NCBI GenBank assembly: GCA_003999685.1
Contig: CP021226.1
Location: forward strand, 1,798,001-1,862,000
Source: Taiwanofungus camphoratus
Taxonomy: Eukaryota > Basidiomycota > Agaricomycetes > Polyporales > Taiwanofungaceae
Direction: 5' to 3'
Length of the DNA stretch: 64,000 bases
In this document: piece by piece, positions 10,690 through 23,478 of the stretch
How the letters are laid out: every line of letters begins with the position of its first letter
Position numbering within the stretch: position 1 is the stretch's first letter
The notes under the pieces: model-generated
The model's database searches: none
What the model was told of the DNA's origin: nothing
What the model saw: only the letters and a program-made list of their open reading frames with translations
Position numbers and translations under genes: made by a program

Positions 10690-11895
10690 TTATCCGTACC
10701 AGCTCCGAGCGAGCCATCCAAGAATTCCTGCAGCAGTAGCGCTCGTCGCGATCGCGAATGCGAGTACTCGGTTCATTTCGAGTGATGCTGGCGTCGATTC
10801 TTGATCGACGCCAGGCGGTAGGTTGTTATCATTTGCGGCTTGTGAAGATACCGGTGCATTCGTCTCTGGAACCTGTAAATAGTAGACTGTTTCCAATACT
10901 TGCGAGAGCATCCGGTCCTGCACTTCCAGACGCTTATTCAATTCCTCCATCTGACTCTCGAATAGAGCTGTGTTCTCTGCATTCATCTGCTCGACCTGCC
11001 GCCCAAATGTCTGCGCTAGTTTCCGCCGTTTCCACGGTTCGACAACAATAATAGCCAGCACGAATACTACGGTATTGACAGCGAGCGCGGCCAGCGATCC
11101 GTAAGTCGATGCACTCCGGATTTTGTCCGACCACGCTTGCTCTTCGTGGTAGCGATTAAGAATGACACGCATGAGCTCACTGAACTCCCGCTCGACCGCA
11201 TCTTCGGACTGCATGGCAGCAGTCTTCGCCCGAGCCTCCTCCTGCTCGTGGACGTGGTCCTGGCGAACAAGCGACGTGAATCTGCTGACGTCTTCGTCAT
11301 TCCAATGCGATTTACGCTGCAGCAAGTCATTGACCTCGCGCTGGGACGAAGCTCGCTGTCGGACGGCTTTATCATACGCTTCTTTCGCTTCTCTTGCCGC
11401 TAGCCGTACAGCGTCGATCTTCGCCTCTACAAGAACGCATTTCACAGATAGGTCTTCATAATGTGCGAGGAGACCCTTACCTTGTTCTACGACTCGTCTT
11501 TTTAGCACTTCGATCTCCTCATAGCCAGTCACTCTGTTGAGCTCGCTCCCGAGCTGGGAGAATGTAGATGCGATATCAGCAGTATGTTTGTCTACACGCT
11601 GGCGTAGCAGAAGAGCTGTGCGTTCCGACCATCCTTGCAGTCGCTCCTTCACATTCGCCAAATGCCGATTAACGTCTGTTCCTACAATGACTGGCTGATG
11701 CAGTGGACGCTGAGAACAACCTCCAGAGTGTGGTGTAGAAGACGATTCGACATGTTTGGGCGAGTCTGGTGGATGAGGCTGCGTCGAAGTATATCTCAAT
11801 CGGTTATTAGAAGGGAGTGGTCGTGTAGTCTTCAACGCATGAGCGACGCTTGAGGAACGCAGGATCGAAGGGCCTGGCATAGGTACCTTCAACAT
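10690..11895 (-). CDS. SHE9: SHE9/MDM33 mitochondrial inner-membrane protein
   Basis: A single exon encodes 401 residues from the ATG at 11895 (the in-frame codon just before it is GTG). The N-terminal ~60 residues are basic and Ser/Pro-rich without acids, like a mitochondrial presequence. A long coiled-coil region follows (QGWSERTALLLRQRVDKHT ... YEEIEVLKRRVVEQGKGLLA ... QRKSHWNDEDVSRFTSLVRQ). Then come a membrane segment (SLAALAVNTVVFVLAIIVVE), a second short coiled coil and a C-terminal hydrophobic segment ending in GILGWLARSWYG. This is the SHE9/MDM33 layout. In yeast the protein shapes the inner membrane and is thought to act in its fission. The tail is Pro/Gln-rich. The 3' end faces the methyltransferase-like gene at a 206-base distance. 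Confidence 0.9.
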   Translation of the reverse strand: MLKVPMPGPSILRSSSVAHALKTTRPLPSNNRLRYTSTQPHPPDSPKHVESSSTPHSGGCSQRPLHQPVIVGTDVNRHLANVKERLQGWSERTALLLRQRVDKHTADIASTFSQLGSELNRVTGYEEIEVLKRRVVEQGKGLLAHYEDLSVKCVLVEAKIDAVRLAAREAKEAYDKAVRQRASSQREVNDLLQRKSHWNDEDVSRFTSLVRQDHVHEQEEARAKTAAMQSEDAVEREFSELMRVILNRYHEEQAWSDKIRSASTYGSLAALAVNTVVFVLAIIVVEPWKRRKLAQTFGRQVEQMNAENTALFESQMEELNKRLEVQDRMLSQVLETVYYLQVPETNAPVSSQAANDNNLPPGVDQESTPASLEMNRVLAFAIATSATAAGILGWLARSWYG

Positions 11896-14800
11896 CACCA
11901 GTCAGATTAGGGCCGCCGGACCTGAGCTGTCCTTCACAGTGAACTTTAAATAAGGCTGCCAGTGGGTGCCATTGCAACCGAAGGACCTCCGACTTCGTCC
12001 TCCAATAAGTACTTACAGCTTTAAGGTATTTACACGTGACTCGACGCGGAATTTCATAGTAATTATTAGGGAGATTGATATTTGCCTGACGCTAAGTACT
12101 TATCTTCTATAGAACTATTACGGACACCCTCCAATTCGGTGTACTATGTACGAGCACGAGTATATAAATCCAGAAGAGCCAACCAGAATTTCTGACAATA
12201 ACAATGAACCCGACTCGGGCGAAGATCCCTGCAGAAATGGGTTACATCCGGCAAGTACTAGATTACATTGATCTGCAGTAGGTTTACTGGGATGTATACT
12301 ATTGATCATAGAATCAGGCTGCGATTTCCGTATGTAGCTGCCTGTGCGATGTTCTGTCGATGAAGGGCTGGTTTCTGCGGGCAGCTCGTAAGAATTAACG
12401 AGGCATTCAATTTGCGGCGGCGAATTTGGTTTCTGGTGATTCTTGTGTATTCGTGTAACTGTTACGCTCGCTTCATCTTGCCGGGTTACTTTCATTCTGA
12501 CCATGATGCGTGCAGGACGAGCGGATGGTATTTGCAGTGGTGTCATAGGCCTATCAATATCGTCAGACTAAGGCATCGATTCTTTCCCAGTAACGGAAGT
12601 GATATCCACATACCGGGAAAGTGATAGAGAGTGTGCAGGCACATTTCGTGAATGGGAGCTTTCAAGGGGTATGTCTTCTAATGAAATGCCAATCCTACTA
12701 CGGTACAATCCAATTGCTCTAATATGATGACGTGCGTTCAACCTACAAGAACGATTGGCATATACTTCTATGTTTAGTAACACGTATTCAATCTGGGTCA
12801 GAATGCTCACCTTTGCTTCCTGGAAAATGAAAGATGGTCCATATTATGTCATCTCGATTGAGAGTGCCAATGTACTGAGAGGAGAACATGTCTTAAAATT
12901 TGGTACAAAGAGCGGTGGCGTGACTTACTGTGGAGAACACAAGAACCTGTATGATGCTGCATGTCGCTCTAGTTGCCACTATGAAGGCGCTGGACCGAGG
13001 ATGATGTCTAGAGAGACTCATGCAGTGAGCATCCCGCGATGTATTGCGTAAATAGTCAGCTTTCGCAGAATTGTATCAGTCCTTATGCGGCGAGTCAGAA
13101 CGTGCAACGCTTGACACTGGAAAACACTCACCTCTCAAACCCTATCCGCTCTCCGTACAAGATACATGAAAGTGAGACGATTAATATATCCGTAAGAAAG
13201 GCATTCACTGCCTGCATAGAGCCCGGAACCTGTAAAAAGCATGGTATAGTGAAGTTGTCATGAATCTAGTTGATGTCCAATGGTGGCATACCTTGGCCCT
13301 TTGGAAGGCAGCAGGGACTTCAGGATGATTGGCCCTGCCCGGATGTCGCCATCAGTCATCATCTTGACTACCGAAAATCGAGCTTACTCCATGCATACAC
13401 TCGAAAATAAGGTGACTATCGTTCGTAGTGCTCAAAACTGTGAAATCATAAGTGTACAGACCTAGACCAGACGCTACAATGTGAGAAACATGAGCTTGTG
13501 AGCAATGGTAGGCTCATAAGAGAGACACCCAGTGAAATGGTGGATAAAATTTCCTACCCTTGCGGGGTTAGCATAGACACGTTATCATATCTCGTTACAC
13601 ATACCACCGCAGTAGATAGAGGTAGCTTATACCATCTGCTGTCCAGAACTTTAAGTGGATGAATCTAAGCTAACTCCCTGTGATACCCAAGCAGATGCTT
13701 ACGTTTCCAGATACTACGAGTGTAAAGTTGTGGAAAATCATATTGAGCTAATGGGTAGTCGGACGCGGGTGCATGTTCATCTTTGAACGAGGAAGATTGT
13801 AACTGCCTGTTCAGACGTCAGCGATAAGCATGTAGGTGAAATGACACACCGCAAAGATGAATTCCGCCTATGCAAGAATAATGAGAACCCACTCTTCAGC
13901 GGTTGAAAGATATACGCTCACGAGGTAAGTACTGGGCTTGGCCATCCACGTGAGAAAGTTCAGTTCTTTAATCTCAGGAGCCACGCACTTTGGTAGTGTG
14001 AAAAGAGGCAGTACACTAGCATGACTCTGGATGGACCAATATCAAAGGATCTAAATTTTTCTTTTTCGGCAACCAATTTGAGACTTCGAAGCCGAGACTA
14101 CCTGAATATCTAGAATTGCCCTTGCAATATCGAGAAGCCTGTCGAAGTTTGTGGAAACTCAGTCACTTATCCGGTTGAGAATCACCAACCACAAAATTGC
14201 TACCTAAAGGTCACATATAAATTCAGGAGTCATCCAGCATTTGACTTGTCACTCACCAAGCTCTTCAACACAATCCTATCTCTTGGACACCATCGAATAT
14301 AGCAAACCACTTGTGCGCAGCCCAAACCATACAACCTAAGCAGTCACATGAAGAATCAAATTCGACCAAGGTATGTTGAGGGAAAAAAGACATGTATGAT
14401 AGCGAGGATCACACCGATAAACAACCGGACGCTTTGGGTCCTGAATTACAGGTGATATCGCTTGACGACAATGTCGGATGATCACGACCTAACGCCGCCA
14501 TGCAATACGAGTCGTTGATGGCCAAATGCCTAACCTTTTAAGAGCAATAACAACAGGTATCGCCATCCCTAGATTCTGCATGATGTTCTGACTGGTGTGC
14601 CCATCAGGCGAGGGCGATCATCGAAAGAGGTCGTAACTTGACAAGTATGCGGAATTCTAATCCGAGAAGCTGCTCACGCTAACAACGCTGTGCACAAATA
14701 CTAAGTAGCATCTCGTCGAGTAAACTAGGTTTGATGACTAGGATAGTTGAAGGCTTCCATTGTAAACAAGCACAGAGGTCGGGTGGCTCGCAAGCTGTTA

Positions 14801-15005
14801 AGATGCAATCCAATGAAGTCAAATGGTAAGCATGGATGATAGCTTTACCACTGTCAATACATAAGATGAATTAAATTATTTGTTTATCGGATACTATCCA
14901 GTGAAGGTGTGCTGTATCAAACCTGATCAGAGCACAATAAGACGGCATTTGCAGGGCAATACGAACCATATCATCATGGCAATTGTCATACCTTTCCATC
15001 CTTTG
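11896..15005. other. 3.1-kb stretch without a recognisable gene
   Basis: Only short open frames are present (up to about 140 codons) and none shows a domain, an exon chain with conserved motifs, or a repeat unit that I can see. It is moderately A/T-rich with many stops in all frames. It may be an old decayed element, a non-coding transcript region, or a lineage-specific gene with short exons that I cannot read by eye. The SHE9 promoter must be at its left edge. Confidence 0.45.
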
Positions 15006-16252
15006 TTACAATGATCCGTCAGAGATTTTCAATATCCCACGGCGATGCCAGTCTAGACGTTGAAGTCTGATCGTCATATCGCGCTTGAATCCATCAAAGG
15101 TGTGAGTGTATACAGACCACACATCCCAGTGCAGGACAATGTGTACTTCCTCTAAGCTTAGTAAGTTTTTACGCGCAGAAATTTGATTGATACGTTCCCA
15201 GTCAACCTTGTCCCAAATGCTGTCATTCTCCGCGAGCAAAATATCGTCAATGCTGACTTCATCAGGATCACGGCACACAGTGATGGTGAATGTGAGCTTG
15301 CGGATACAGCTAGACGTGATTTGGGAAAGCGTCCTTGTGATTCCGAACCATGTTGTAGACCATGCCTCGACCTCAGACCGGCTAATCGCCAGTGAAACAA
15401 GGCTCGGATTGTGTGTCAAATCGCAGTCCTCTTCTGCAGAGCGGTCATGTAAGGAGTATGTCTCTCTACCGAACGTTAATTCAAGCACAAACCTTCTACG
15501 ATGCAATGGGGCAACTCTAGATGCTGAAGATTGGCTCCTATCGCTTGAAGCAAATCTCCGAGAGATTTATGCCACTCACGGCCCATACCCCACACATCGA
15601 GGGTCCGTATAGTCCGTATAGACGCCGTTCTGACAAGCCATTCACATATGTGGATAATGTCCTTGGGGTATCTGAGTGAAAGGCGCAGAGTGGTCAGGCG
15701 CGGACTGCTCGCGATCCGGAGATTGTATGCCTGGAACTGAGGAGGTTTTGCAAAGAATGTTTCGCTCCCCCCCACAAAAAGGACCTCAAGCTGCGGGAGT
15801 GCGCATACTAGACGCTTCAGGTCGCTCAAATTGTGGAATAGGCACGTCTCCAAATACACCTGGGAGACGGACACGAATTGCGCCACGAGCATGGGGAAGG
15901 TGCGATGAAGGGGCATATTCTTCCAAAACGCGTTGTAAAGACGGATCGACCGGACTTTCGACATATGTCGTCCGAAAGATTGGAGGACCAAGTGTGCAAA
16001 GGGCCTCGGTTTGCTGTCATAAATAATAATTTCTCGTGCGTAGTCCAGATACTCCTTCGCGCGCGGATCATGTTGTGCGAAGTGCGCCAGAGAATCAAAT
16101 GCAGAACGGTCGCCGATGCGTAAGGTGGTAATGAGATGGTAACGACTAGCGGCGGTCCACGAGCGGCATGTGAGGGAACAAGCGTACAACGCAGGCGCGT
16201 CGTCCCAGAGGAAGTCGATGATGCGGTCAGTTATCTCCGGGGGAAGAGGCAT
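15006..16252 (-). CDS. F-box protein with leucine-rich-like repeats
   Basis: Two exons on the minus strand (16252-15493, 15433-15006) give 395 residues. The N-terminus LPPEITDRIIDFLWDDAPAL followed by YACSLTCRSWTAASR is a standard F-box, which would bind Skp1 in an SCF ubiquitin ligase. The rest alternates short leucine-rich strands (LPQLEVLFVGG, SPRLTTLRLSLRYP, IRTLDVWGM, ANLQHLELPHC), the substrate-side layout common in mushroom F-box families. The open frame extends upstream to 16435, but the ATG at 16252 sits directly before the F-box and matches family starts. Substrate unknown. The gene lies 240 bases downstream of the P450 reductase on the same strand. Confidence 0.85.
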
Positions 16253-16491
16253 CGCTATTATCGACCTCCTGTTCGCAGATGTTCTCAACAATTCGAGGGA
16301 AGGAAATATATAAAGGCCAATGATACAGTCTAGGTTGTCATTATAGTCCCGGACAATGTGCTGTAGTAACTCTAAGGCAACCTTGATGCCCACCATCGAT
16401 ACCAACACAGCATTGCAATACAAACCCGTCGGCAAAGGAGATGCAGGGAGTAACCCAAAACCCGTGCCTGGCTCAACAACCAGGCGAGCAC

Positions 16492-18849
16492 CTAACTCCA
16501 GACATCCGACAGCATGCGGCTCCGCTCCTTCAGCATCTTCAGCTCTGCTACGCCCTCAACCTCTGCGCTGCCGCCCTTCGCCTCGCCCAGGATCTTGCAC
16601 AGCGTCTCCTCGACCGCCTTGCTCATGCTCTTCGCATCACCGCACACATAAATGTAGCCCTTCCCGTTCAGGATAGCATCGGCAATCTGCTCATGATCCT
16701 CCCACAAGAGGTCCTGCACATAGATCTTGCCGCCGTCGGGCTTGTAGACCTCACGCGAGAACGCACAACGCATCGTGAATTTACCGTGCAGTTCCTTGCT
16801 GTACTCGGGCCACTCCTCCTTATATAAGAAGTCCCGGTCCGATCGCCGGCACCCAAAGTACAGGCGGATGCTACCCCAGTCTGCGAGCCCCTCAACGCCG
16901 TTCTTATCGATCGTGCGACGAGCCATCGCAACACGCTCCTGAATGAAACCACGGAATGGTGCAACACCCTAAAACCTCCTTAACAACCATTGAGAAATAG
17001 TTGGAACAGAGTACTCACAGTTCCGGGACCAATCATGATAACAGGGCTCTTCGGGTTGGTCGGCAGTCTGAAGGTTGATCGCCTGACGTGAATCGGCGCC
17101 TTGAAGATCATGTCCTGCTTGTATGCACCACGCGGGCCCTCGATCGCGTATTTCGGCGTCAACACCAGCGCAGGGTGCTTAGCATCCTCTGCATCCCCAA
17201 TAAGAGGTACGTTCTCGCCAGCTGCAGCGAACTTGAGGTTGAGCAGGAAGTTCGAGCCGACACCGTGCACCCACTTGCTCTTGACCTTCTCGCTTGTGAG
17301 GTTCTGATAGGTGAGGACGACAACGGTCACATGAATCGAGTTCTGATTCAGCTTTGGGCTGGATGAGATCGAGTAGTACCGGGGTTGGAGGCGAGGGATC
17401 GAAGAGACGACGATATCGAAAGGAATTCTCCACGCGGTTGTGTTCTCAGGTGCTGGAACAACAGTACTGTCGTTCCCGGCCGCTAGCTGCAGCACCTCAC
17501 CAAGTTTGAGACATCCGTCCGCGACGACGGTCGAGTACTCGTCCTTGTTCGTATTGAGCGTCTTAAGGAAAGCCTCCGCCTCAGGCGTTGGCGCAAACTT
17601 AGACATGATACCGAGAATCTGACGGCCCGCAACGGCGCTGATGTCGATGTAGTGACGAAGGACTGTGACATAAGTCGTCGGCACGGGGAATGGTACCTTC
17701 GCAAGCGCAGGATCGAGCGACTCAATGTTAATAACTTTGTCTTTCTTCTCATAGAGTCCAAGTGCGCAGAGGAGGCGCTGAACCTCGACTTCTGCGTTAG
17801 ATGGCCAGACACCCACGTGGTCGCCATGCTGATAAGTGATGCCAGAGCCTTCCGTGTTAAATTCGACATGGATGCAATTACGGTCAGAACCTTCTTGGAA
17901 AAGCTCACGGGCGACCGTGATTGGTGCAGGGTATGGGTTCTTCGCATCGTGAATACCTTTTGACCTGGTAAGTGCACGGGCCGAAAGTTCGCCTACATTG
18001 GTGTTAGTAGCTTGTGGATGGCGCTTTCATATTGCAGGACTCACCTAGATAAACCTTCTCCGGTGGATGATCCTCGACTTCAGTAACAGCGAAATCGGGA
18101 GTATCACCGCCCTGGCCCTCTTCGACACCCATTACCTGCGCGAAAGCCTCCCACATACCATCCTTCCATTCGAGGTAGTCTTCTTCCATGCTCTTGTCAT
18201 CGTCGCCTTCTCCTCTCTCACCAATTCTTGAGGCGCCCATCTTCTGCAGGTCTTTGTCGACATTCCGCGCGATGAGGTTATAATGCTCATACGTCTTATT
18301 ACCAAGACCGAAGACAACGTATTTGAGACCTGACAGCTTATGTTCACCGTTTGTGAACTCAAATGAATCGTCAGACAGGTTCTGGCAGAGTGTGACAGCA
18401 TTGTCCGTAGGTTCGCCTTCACCGTATGTAGCCATGACGAAGACAACGCAACAATCCTCAGGCACCTGATCGAGATTCTCGAAGTCGTATTCTTCCGGGT
18501 CACACACAAGCGATGCAAGCCCAAATTTGGACTTTGCCTCCTTCGCAAGGCGAATGGCATACTCCTCCGCGGTACCAGTTTGCGAGCCATAGAAAATGAC
18601 AACGCGTTTTTTCTGCGTAAAACAGTAAACAGTCCGCGGAAGAATATCAGGAGAAAATGGAAAACCACTTACGCCTCCTTTCATCTTTGCCACGAAATCG
18701 CGGGGGTTTCCACCACCAGTATTGGATTTCGATGCCTGGATCGGAGCGGATTTCGGCTTAGAAGCAGCAAATAACTGGTCCTTGAAGAGGTACACCGCCG
18801 CCAGGGCGAGTCCGATAGCGAGAATAACGATATCTGAGGAAGACGCCAT
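16492..18849 (-). CDS. CPR: NADPH-cytochrome P450 reductase
   Basis: Four exons on the minus strand (18849-18673, 18612-18045, 17992-17019, 16968-16492) give 731 residues, the usual size. There is an N-terminal membrane anchor (IVILAIGLALAAVYLF). The FMN domain has YGSQTGTAEEYA, ATYGEGEPTDNA and FGLGNKTYEHYN. The FAD domain has RYYSISSSP. The NADPH domain has IGPGTGVAPFRGF and YVCGDAKSM, and it ends in DVWS, the conserved aromatic near the C-terminus. It passes electrons from NADPH through FAD and FMN to ER cytochromes P450 and serves ergosterol synthesis and xenobiotic metabolism. All cofactor motifs are intact. A CCAAT motif lies at 19063-19067, about 215 bases upstream. Confidence 0.97.
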
Positions 18850-20029
18850 GGCCGAACACAGCGACAAGAAGCGCGTCAAGAACGGCGGTGACCAAGAGAA
18901 GGGTCCGACAGATGTCGACGTGGAACGGAGGGGTCAGAGACTACAAGCCAAATGAAACTGATCAAGGCTGCAGCCGATCAATTAGTATCGGCCTTAGGCG
19001 CTTATGTCATTTTGGTCTCGTGACTGAAATGGTCCCACTTTCCCAGAATTAACAGGCCCTAGCCAATCAAAGTGCTCCATTGCAGCCATGAGCCCGCTCA
19101 AAACAGAAAATGTGCCCCAAAATGTGCTCTAACATAATTTCTGCTCGATCTATCTCCACGGGACAACTGGACAGTCTGGGCTGGATAACGCCCTCAACTT
19201 ATGTCATTCAATCAGACATAACACGGACAATTTGGCCGCTCTTCGACCATTTTTCTGTTCTTTTCCCCAAGCTTCTTTACAAAACATCCGATGTGAAGAA
19301 CCTCTGCTGCAACAACATCTGCAGCGCTGATCGCGGTATGAGGATCATCAGCAAAGCATTCAATCGCCTGCAGCGGGCGCGGCGATAGAGGCATTGTGAT
19401 AGCATCGCGCGCCCCGAACTATGGGAAGATGCCTGGATTAACTAGGTAAAGTGGATTCTGGATGAGCGGGCTGCATTCAACTCGTCAGTCGTGACAATAT
19501 GTATATCCTGTCACCGCTAGGAGGAACTTCCTACATCACCTTCTCTCCGTTCACACCTTCCTCCTTAGAAGCCATAGCCAGCCTTGTGCCCGTTTGGAAA
19601 ACTTGGCACCCAGTGTGCCACCCAAGGATCACGTTTTGGTCAACGGATGCCATATTGGTGCTTTCGGCAAAGGCTCATCGTATACGCACGTCCCATGGGG
19701 TTCGACACAATACCACTGGGAGTGATGCATTTACGTTCATGGGACGACTCGAAATTACCGTAGCTTAAGACCCAGTTCCTTGTGACTGCTCATATCATCG
19801 CTGATTTGGCTCTATGCGTCGAGCTCGGTCTGGGCGTTTGATGCGTGAGTAAGCAGTACATTGATGCGATCGCAACCTGCACTACAAATATCTTGGCCAA
19901 GTGCCAGGTTGATAACGGCTCCGATAATGGACTAGCATGCCAGCGAATCGAGCCCGCGGTCTGCCAACATTCTCTGGAAACTGGGTCCCCCATACTGGAT
20001 GGTGTTCAGGTTGCGAGACTAAATTTCGC
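18850..20029. other. intergenic; P450 reductase promoter side
   Basis: Apart from the CCAAT motif (19063-19067) upstream of the reductase, I recognise nothing. An 89-codon open frame at 19499-19768 on the plus strand has no motif and no splice context. The right end runs into the decayed 3' end of the SET-domain pseudogene. Confidence 0.4.
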
Positions 20030-21440
20030 ATCTCGTGGACTTGCTCACTAACCTGTCCTGCGCAAGCTCATAGCCATACCAGTGCGGGGCCAGTAGCGCG
20101 CAATCTTGCGTCGCAGGAGCGCTGAAATGGGTTAACATGTCAGAAGTTTTGTCGAAGCAGAAAGTAGCATGACCACGGTCAAGTATAGAAATACACGTAC
20201 TCGGAGTGAGCAGCTGCCACCCAGGCAGCATCTGCTGCAAGCCTGCCCCGCTCGCTCCAATACCCTTTTTTCATCTCCTACGTGCCAAATGTCGTTGGCG
20301 ATTACTATAGCAGTCCATCTATTGATGGTGCCATGCAGCCAGATTGAGAAGCGCGTATATGGGTCTGCCACTGTGGAGAGGCGTTGGTCTAATATTTGTG
20401 TGAGCGCATTGGATAGTGCACAGACAGCACAGTCAGCACAGTGGCACTCGAAGTCGTAGTGGTGTCAAAGAAATTCCTTGCGCGCATTTCGTGTGTCAGT
20501 GTATGTTGTCAAGATTTCCTACATTTGCAGCAGATTATCTCCCATCTCCAGCGTTGAGATGAGAAAGGGAGCATACCCCTCCCTTCTTGACCGGCTTAAG
20601 GGCATGTACTACCACCCTCGTTGTCTCACCACGAATACACGACGTTCAATGCGCTGGCGCAGCCATAGTTTAGGTGCGCCATGCGTGAGAAGATGCCTAC
20701 GCCCCGCCCAGCGGCCTCACGATAGGGATCGGTTTCAGGTGGTATGAGCAGCGGAAGGTTTACGTGGGAAAGGTTATAGAACGCATTACACTGCTCCGGA
20801 GCGAGGCTGGCGAGGGTATCGGGGAGGAGGGCGCCGGGTGATGTTGACATTGGAGGTGGCATTAGAGTCTGAATCCAATGTGTCGAATTACCTACCGGCA
20901 CTGGTACTACGAATAGCGGCTTCTCACGAAGTAGGAATTTACCTTGCTGATACATAGAACTAGCCGCTCCCGCCGTGTTAAGCTCACCTGTATGTAGCAA
21001 TTACGCACTTACCTTTCCTCGGTATGTCGACGACGTGGAACGGCGCAGCACTTACAGCTGAACGGGATCCCGTAGCCCACCACGACCTCATGCCGTCCCA
21101 GGGCAAGCGTCTAGAATACAGACAGATTACCCATACCAAGAAAGAGAGAGCTAGCACAGATATCACGCTCGTTAGACGACCGTTTCCAGCTTGGTCCGAA
21201 GGGAAGAGCGTACGTTATGGAGGTTAGATTGAATGACTGGAGGGGATTATGCAGGTACGGAATAGAACTTGTAATAGTGGTCTTTCGAGATTCCCTTGTT
21301 CTGTCTCCAGACTCCTGCAGTTGAGCCTAGCTCGTTCTCAGGATGCTTCCCCCGTCGTCGTCGAGTGTTATTAGCTACCTCAATTGGGCATGTCTGAGCT
21401 CAGTATCAAGTACTTGAACGTGGATGGAACCTGCATTACT
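20030..21440 (-). pseudogene. SET-domain (SMYD-like) methyltransferase pseudogene
   Basis: Reading the minus strand gives, in order, APFHVVDIPRKGKCVIATYR, LLREKPLFVVPVPV, SLAPEQCNAFYNLSHVNLP, FSRMAHLNYGCASALNVVYS, then ALKPVKKGG, TRNARKEFL, HHYDFECHCADC, DIWHVGDEKRVLERAGQAC and APHWYGYELAQD. These are the blocks of mushroom SET proteins: SET start, RxNHxC-like block, ALxxVKKGEEL, and the Cys-rich post-SET C-x-C-xx-C followed by the helical tail. The frame is broken. There is a TGA directly after VVYSW (20626-20628), shifts around 20590, and an in-frame TGA after ARKEFL. The NHxC cysteine motif reads NYGC, so catalysis would be doubtful even if it were read through. An upstream segment (21240-21430) matches 28840-29040. 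Confidence 0.75.
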
Positions 21441-23345
21441 AATCAGGCAGATAGACTTCCCACTCTTAAGGCAAGGTAGGTGGATTCCGACCTCATCTAC
21501 TGTGGACGGAGGTGAGCACGAAGCCTGTGCAGCACAGAGGGATTGGGGGGGGTCGACGTCAGTACGGGCAGACATGGTGGGCGGGCTTGATGCGCCGCGA
21601 ATTTTGGAGCTGCACAGGCGATCCTGTGTGCTTGGATGCTCATGCGGGAAAAACGCTCTGTGTATTGTATGATGGTGTAGAATTTACATTAAATGCTGGA
21701 TTTCCGCTGTATTGGAAAACATCCCGGGATGGGCGGGTGGGAATAAATGAGAGAAGAAAGCCTGGTGCAAAGAATCAATATGCGCCTTACCTCCGGGGGG
21801 AACGACGTGTGGATGCGCGCGAGTGGTGAGCGAGCAGAATGAAGGCGAAATGCAATTTTCGCCGCTCGGTCGGACGTTGGGCCCACGGCAAGTTCGCGAG
21901 TGATCAGCCGGCACCCTCACTAAAAGCCTGAGGCAGTTCCACAGCATTTCAGGACGTGTATTGACGTCCATTGATACATACGGGACTTGAACGTTTGAAC
22001 CTCAACCATTTATCACCGGCGCGCTCATAAAGGCTGGCTATGAGTTCTCGTTTGTCTATAGCGTGACACCACAAAGGCATCCATTGCAGTATGCAGACAG
22101 ATCAGTTCATGAGGATGTTCTGCACAACAAGCACAGTGTCTCCGAGTCAGCTTGGGAATCCCACACTGACACAGCTGCTGCACTGATTTTGTCTGCTACT
22201 TGTACTCTCTCGGTTATGGTCCATTATGAATCAAATCCGTGTGCCATGTCATGTGCTTTTCGAGCTTTCATGTTCTCTATCAACTTCAAACTCATTTTGT
22301 CCCGAGCATTTAGTTTTTGTCTCAGTGGTCATCCATCAGGGACACAACATTAATGATAATTCTTCTTTCAAAGTGTCAACACAAGTCACACTGACAATGA
22401 AACTACTAGAACTTTTCTCAGGACCACAACATTATTCCTTCCTGTGACCTTATTGTGAGCTTGTTCTCATGTCGCTATTCTTCAAACACTTCTGCATGCT
22501 TACTCGACTCCGCAGAAACTGCCAGACATTGGTATGACCACGTGATATGCCCTGCCTGTGCTGTAAACCGCCTTACTTTTTTCTTGTACAATGGAGCTCA
22601 ATTAGGATCAGGCTTTTCGCTCTATACATATCGTGCTCTGGCAGTGGGTAGGTGTATTCTGGACACGGTACTGATAACATGACACAGTGTGAGAATCCAT
22701 CTTGTTACAGCGTCTAAGCGGCATACAGGTGTTCTTCCATCGGTTCATACTGGCGCCCATCCGATGTCGTTGTCAATAGGGAAGCATGAACGGCGAGCAG
22801 AAGTCGAGCTAACGTCTCAGAATACCTTGCTATGTTATATCCAATACTGAACACAACGAGTCTGGTGTTCACATATGGTTAGAATGCTTTTTCTTGATAG
22901 CACAAATCATGTCTTGTTTGTGCTGCTATTGATAAATTCAGACTGATTCCCAGAACGGAGTTTATACTTTGGAACGAGTCGTATTCTTGACCTGCTCTCA
23001 CAATTGGTTCAAGGAGCCGTCGTAGGAAATCCCCAGTATGCTGTGCCTCGGACGAGGTTCGGGTCGCTATTCCTTCCGCTACTCCTTCCACGTTGATCAT
23101 TCGATATCACTCACGCGATCAGACAATGAACGGCCTGTTGTTTGACATTGAATTTACTAGGCGTGCACAGAAATCTCGATAGTGGAAGGAGCACATCTTC
23201 GGATATTCCGCTCGGTTAACTATACTTAGCCCAGGCCAAAGCCTGTTCGCTTCTTAATCACGGTGCTGGTTATCCCCCGATACTGTTTCAAAAGCAGATA
23301 TTTCCATGAATATCAATTCCCAAATATATCTGCTTCACCGACGGA
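21441..23345. other. 1.9-kb stretch without a recognisable gene
   Basis: Both strands carry only short open frames without motifs. The first ~60 bases (to about 21500) still resemble the sequence upstream of the second SET remnant (29060-29110). The promoter of the 1,074-residue protein gene lies at the right end. Confidence 0.4.
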
Positions 23346-23353
23346 TATAAAAG
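23346..23353 (+). promoter_or_regulatory. TATA box of the 1,074-residue protein gene
   Basis: TATAAAAG lies 133 bases before the first in-frame ATG at 23479. A possible 5'-leader intron follows, with GTAAGT just after the TATCT near 23440 and an acceptor at CTGTCCAG (ends 23498). Confidence 0.5.
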
Positions 23354-23478
23354 CGGAGACATGTATTCAGCTGTTCTATCAAGCTGGGTCTAACCTTTGT
23401 CTTACGAAGCCCACATCTTCTACTTCTAACTCCTATCTGTAAGTTTGTACGTCTTCTCCTTGCCATCTCGTTCTCACT

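Noticed and set aside
11067-11461. Open frames on both strands inside SHE9
   Set aside because: They are shadows of the SHE9 coiled-coil coding sequence, Arg/Ser-rich and without motifs.
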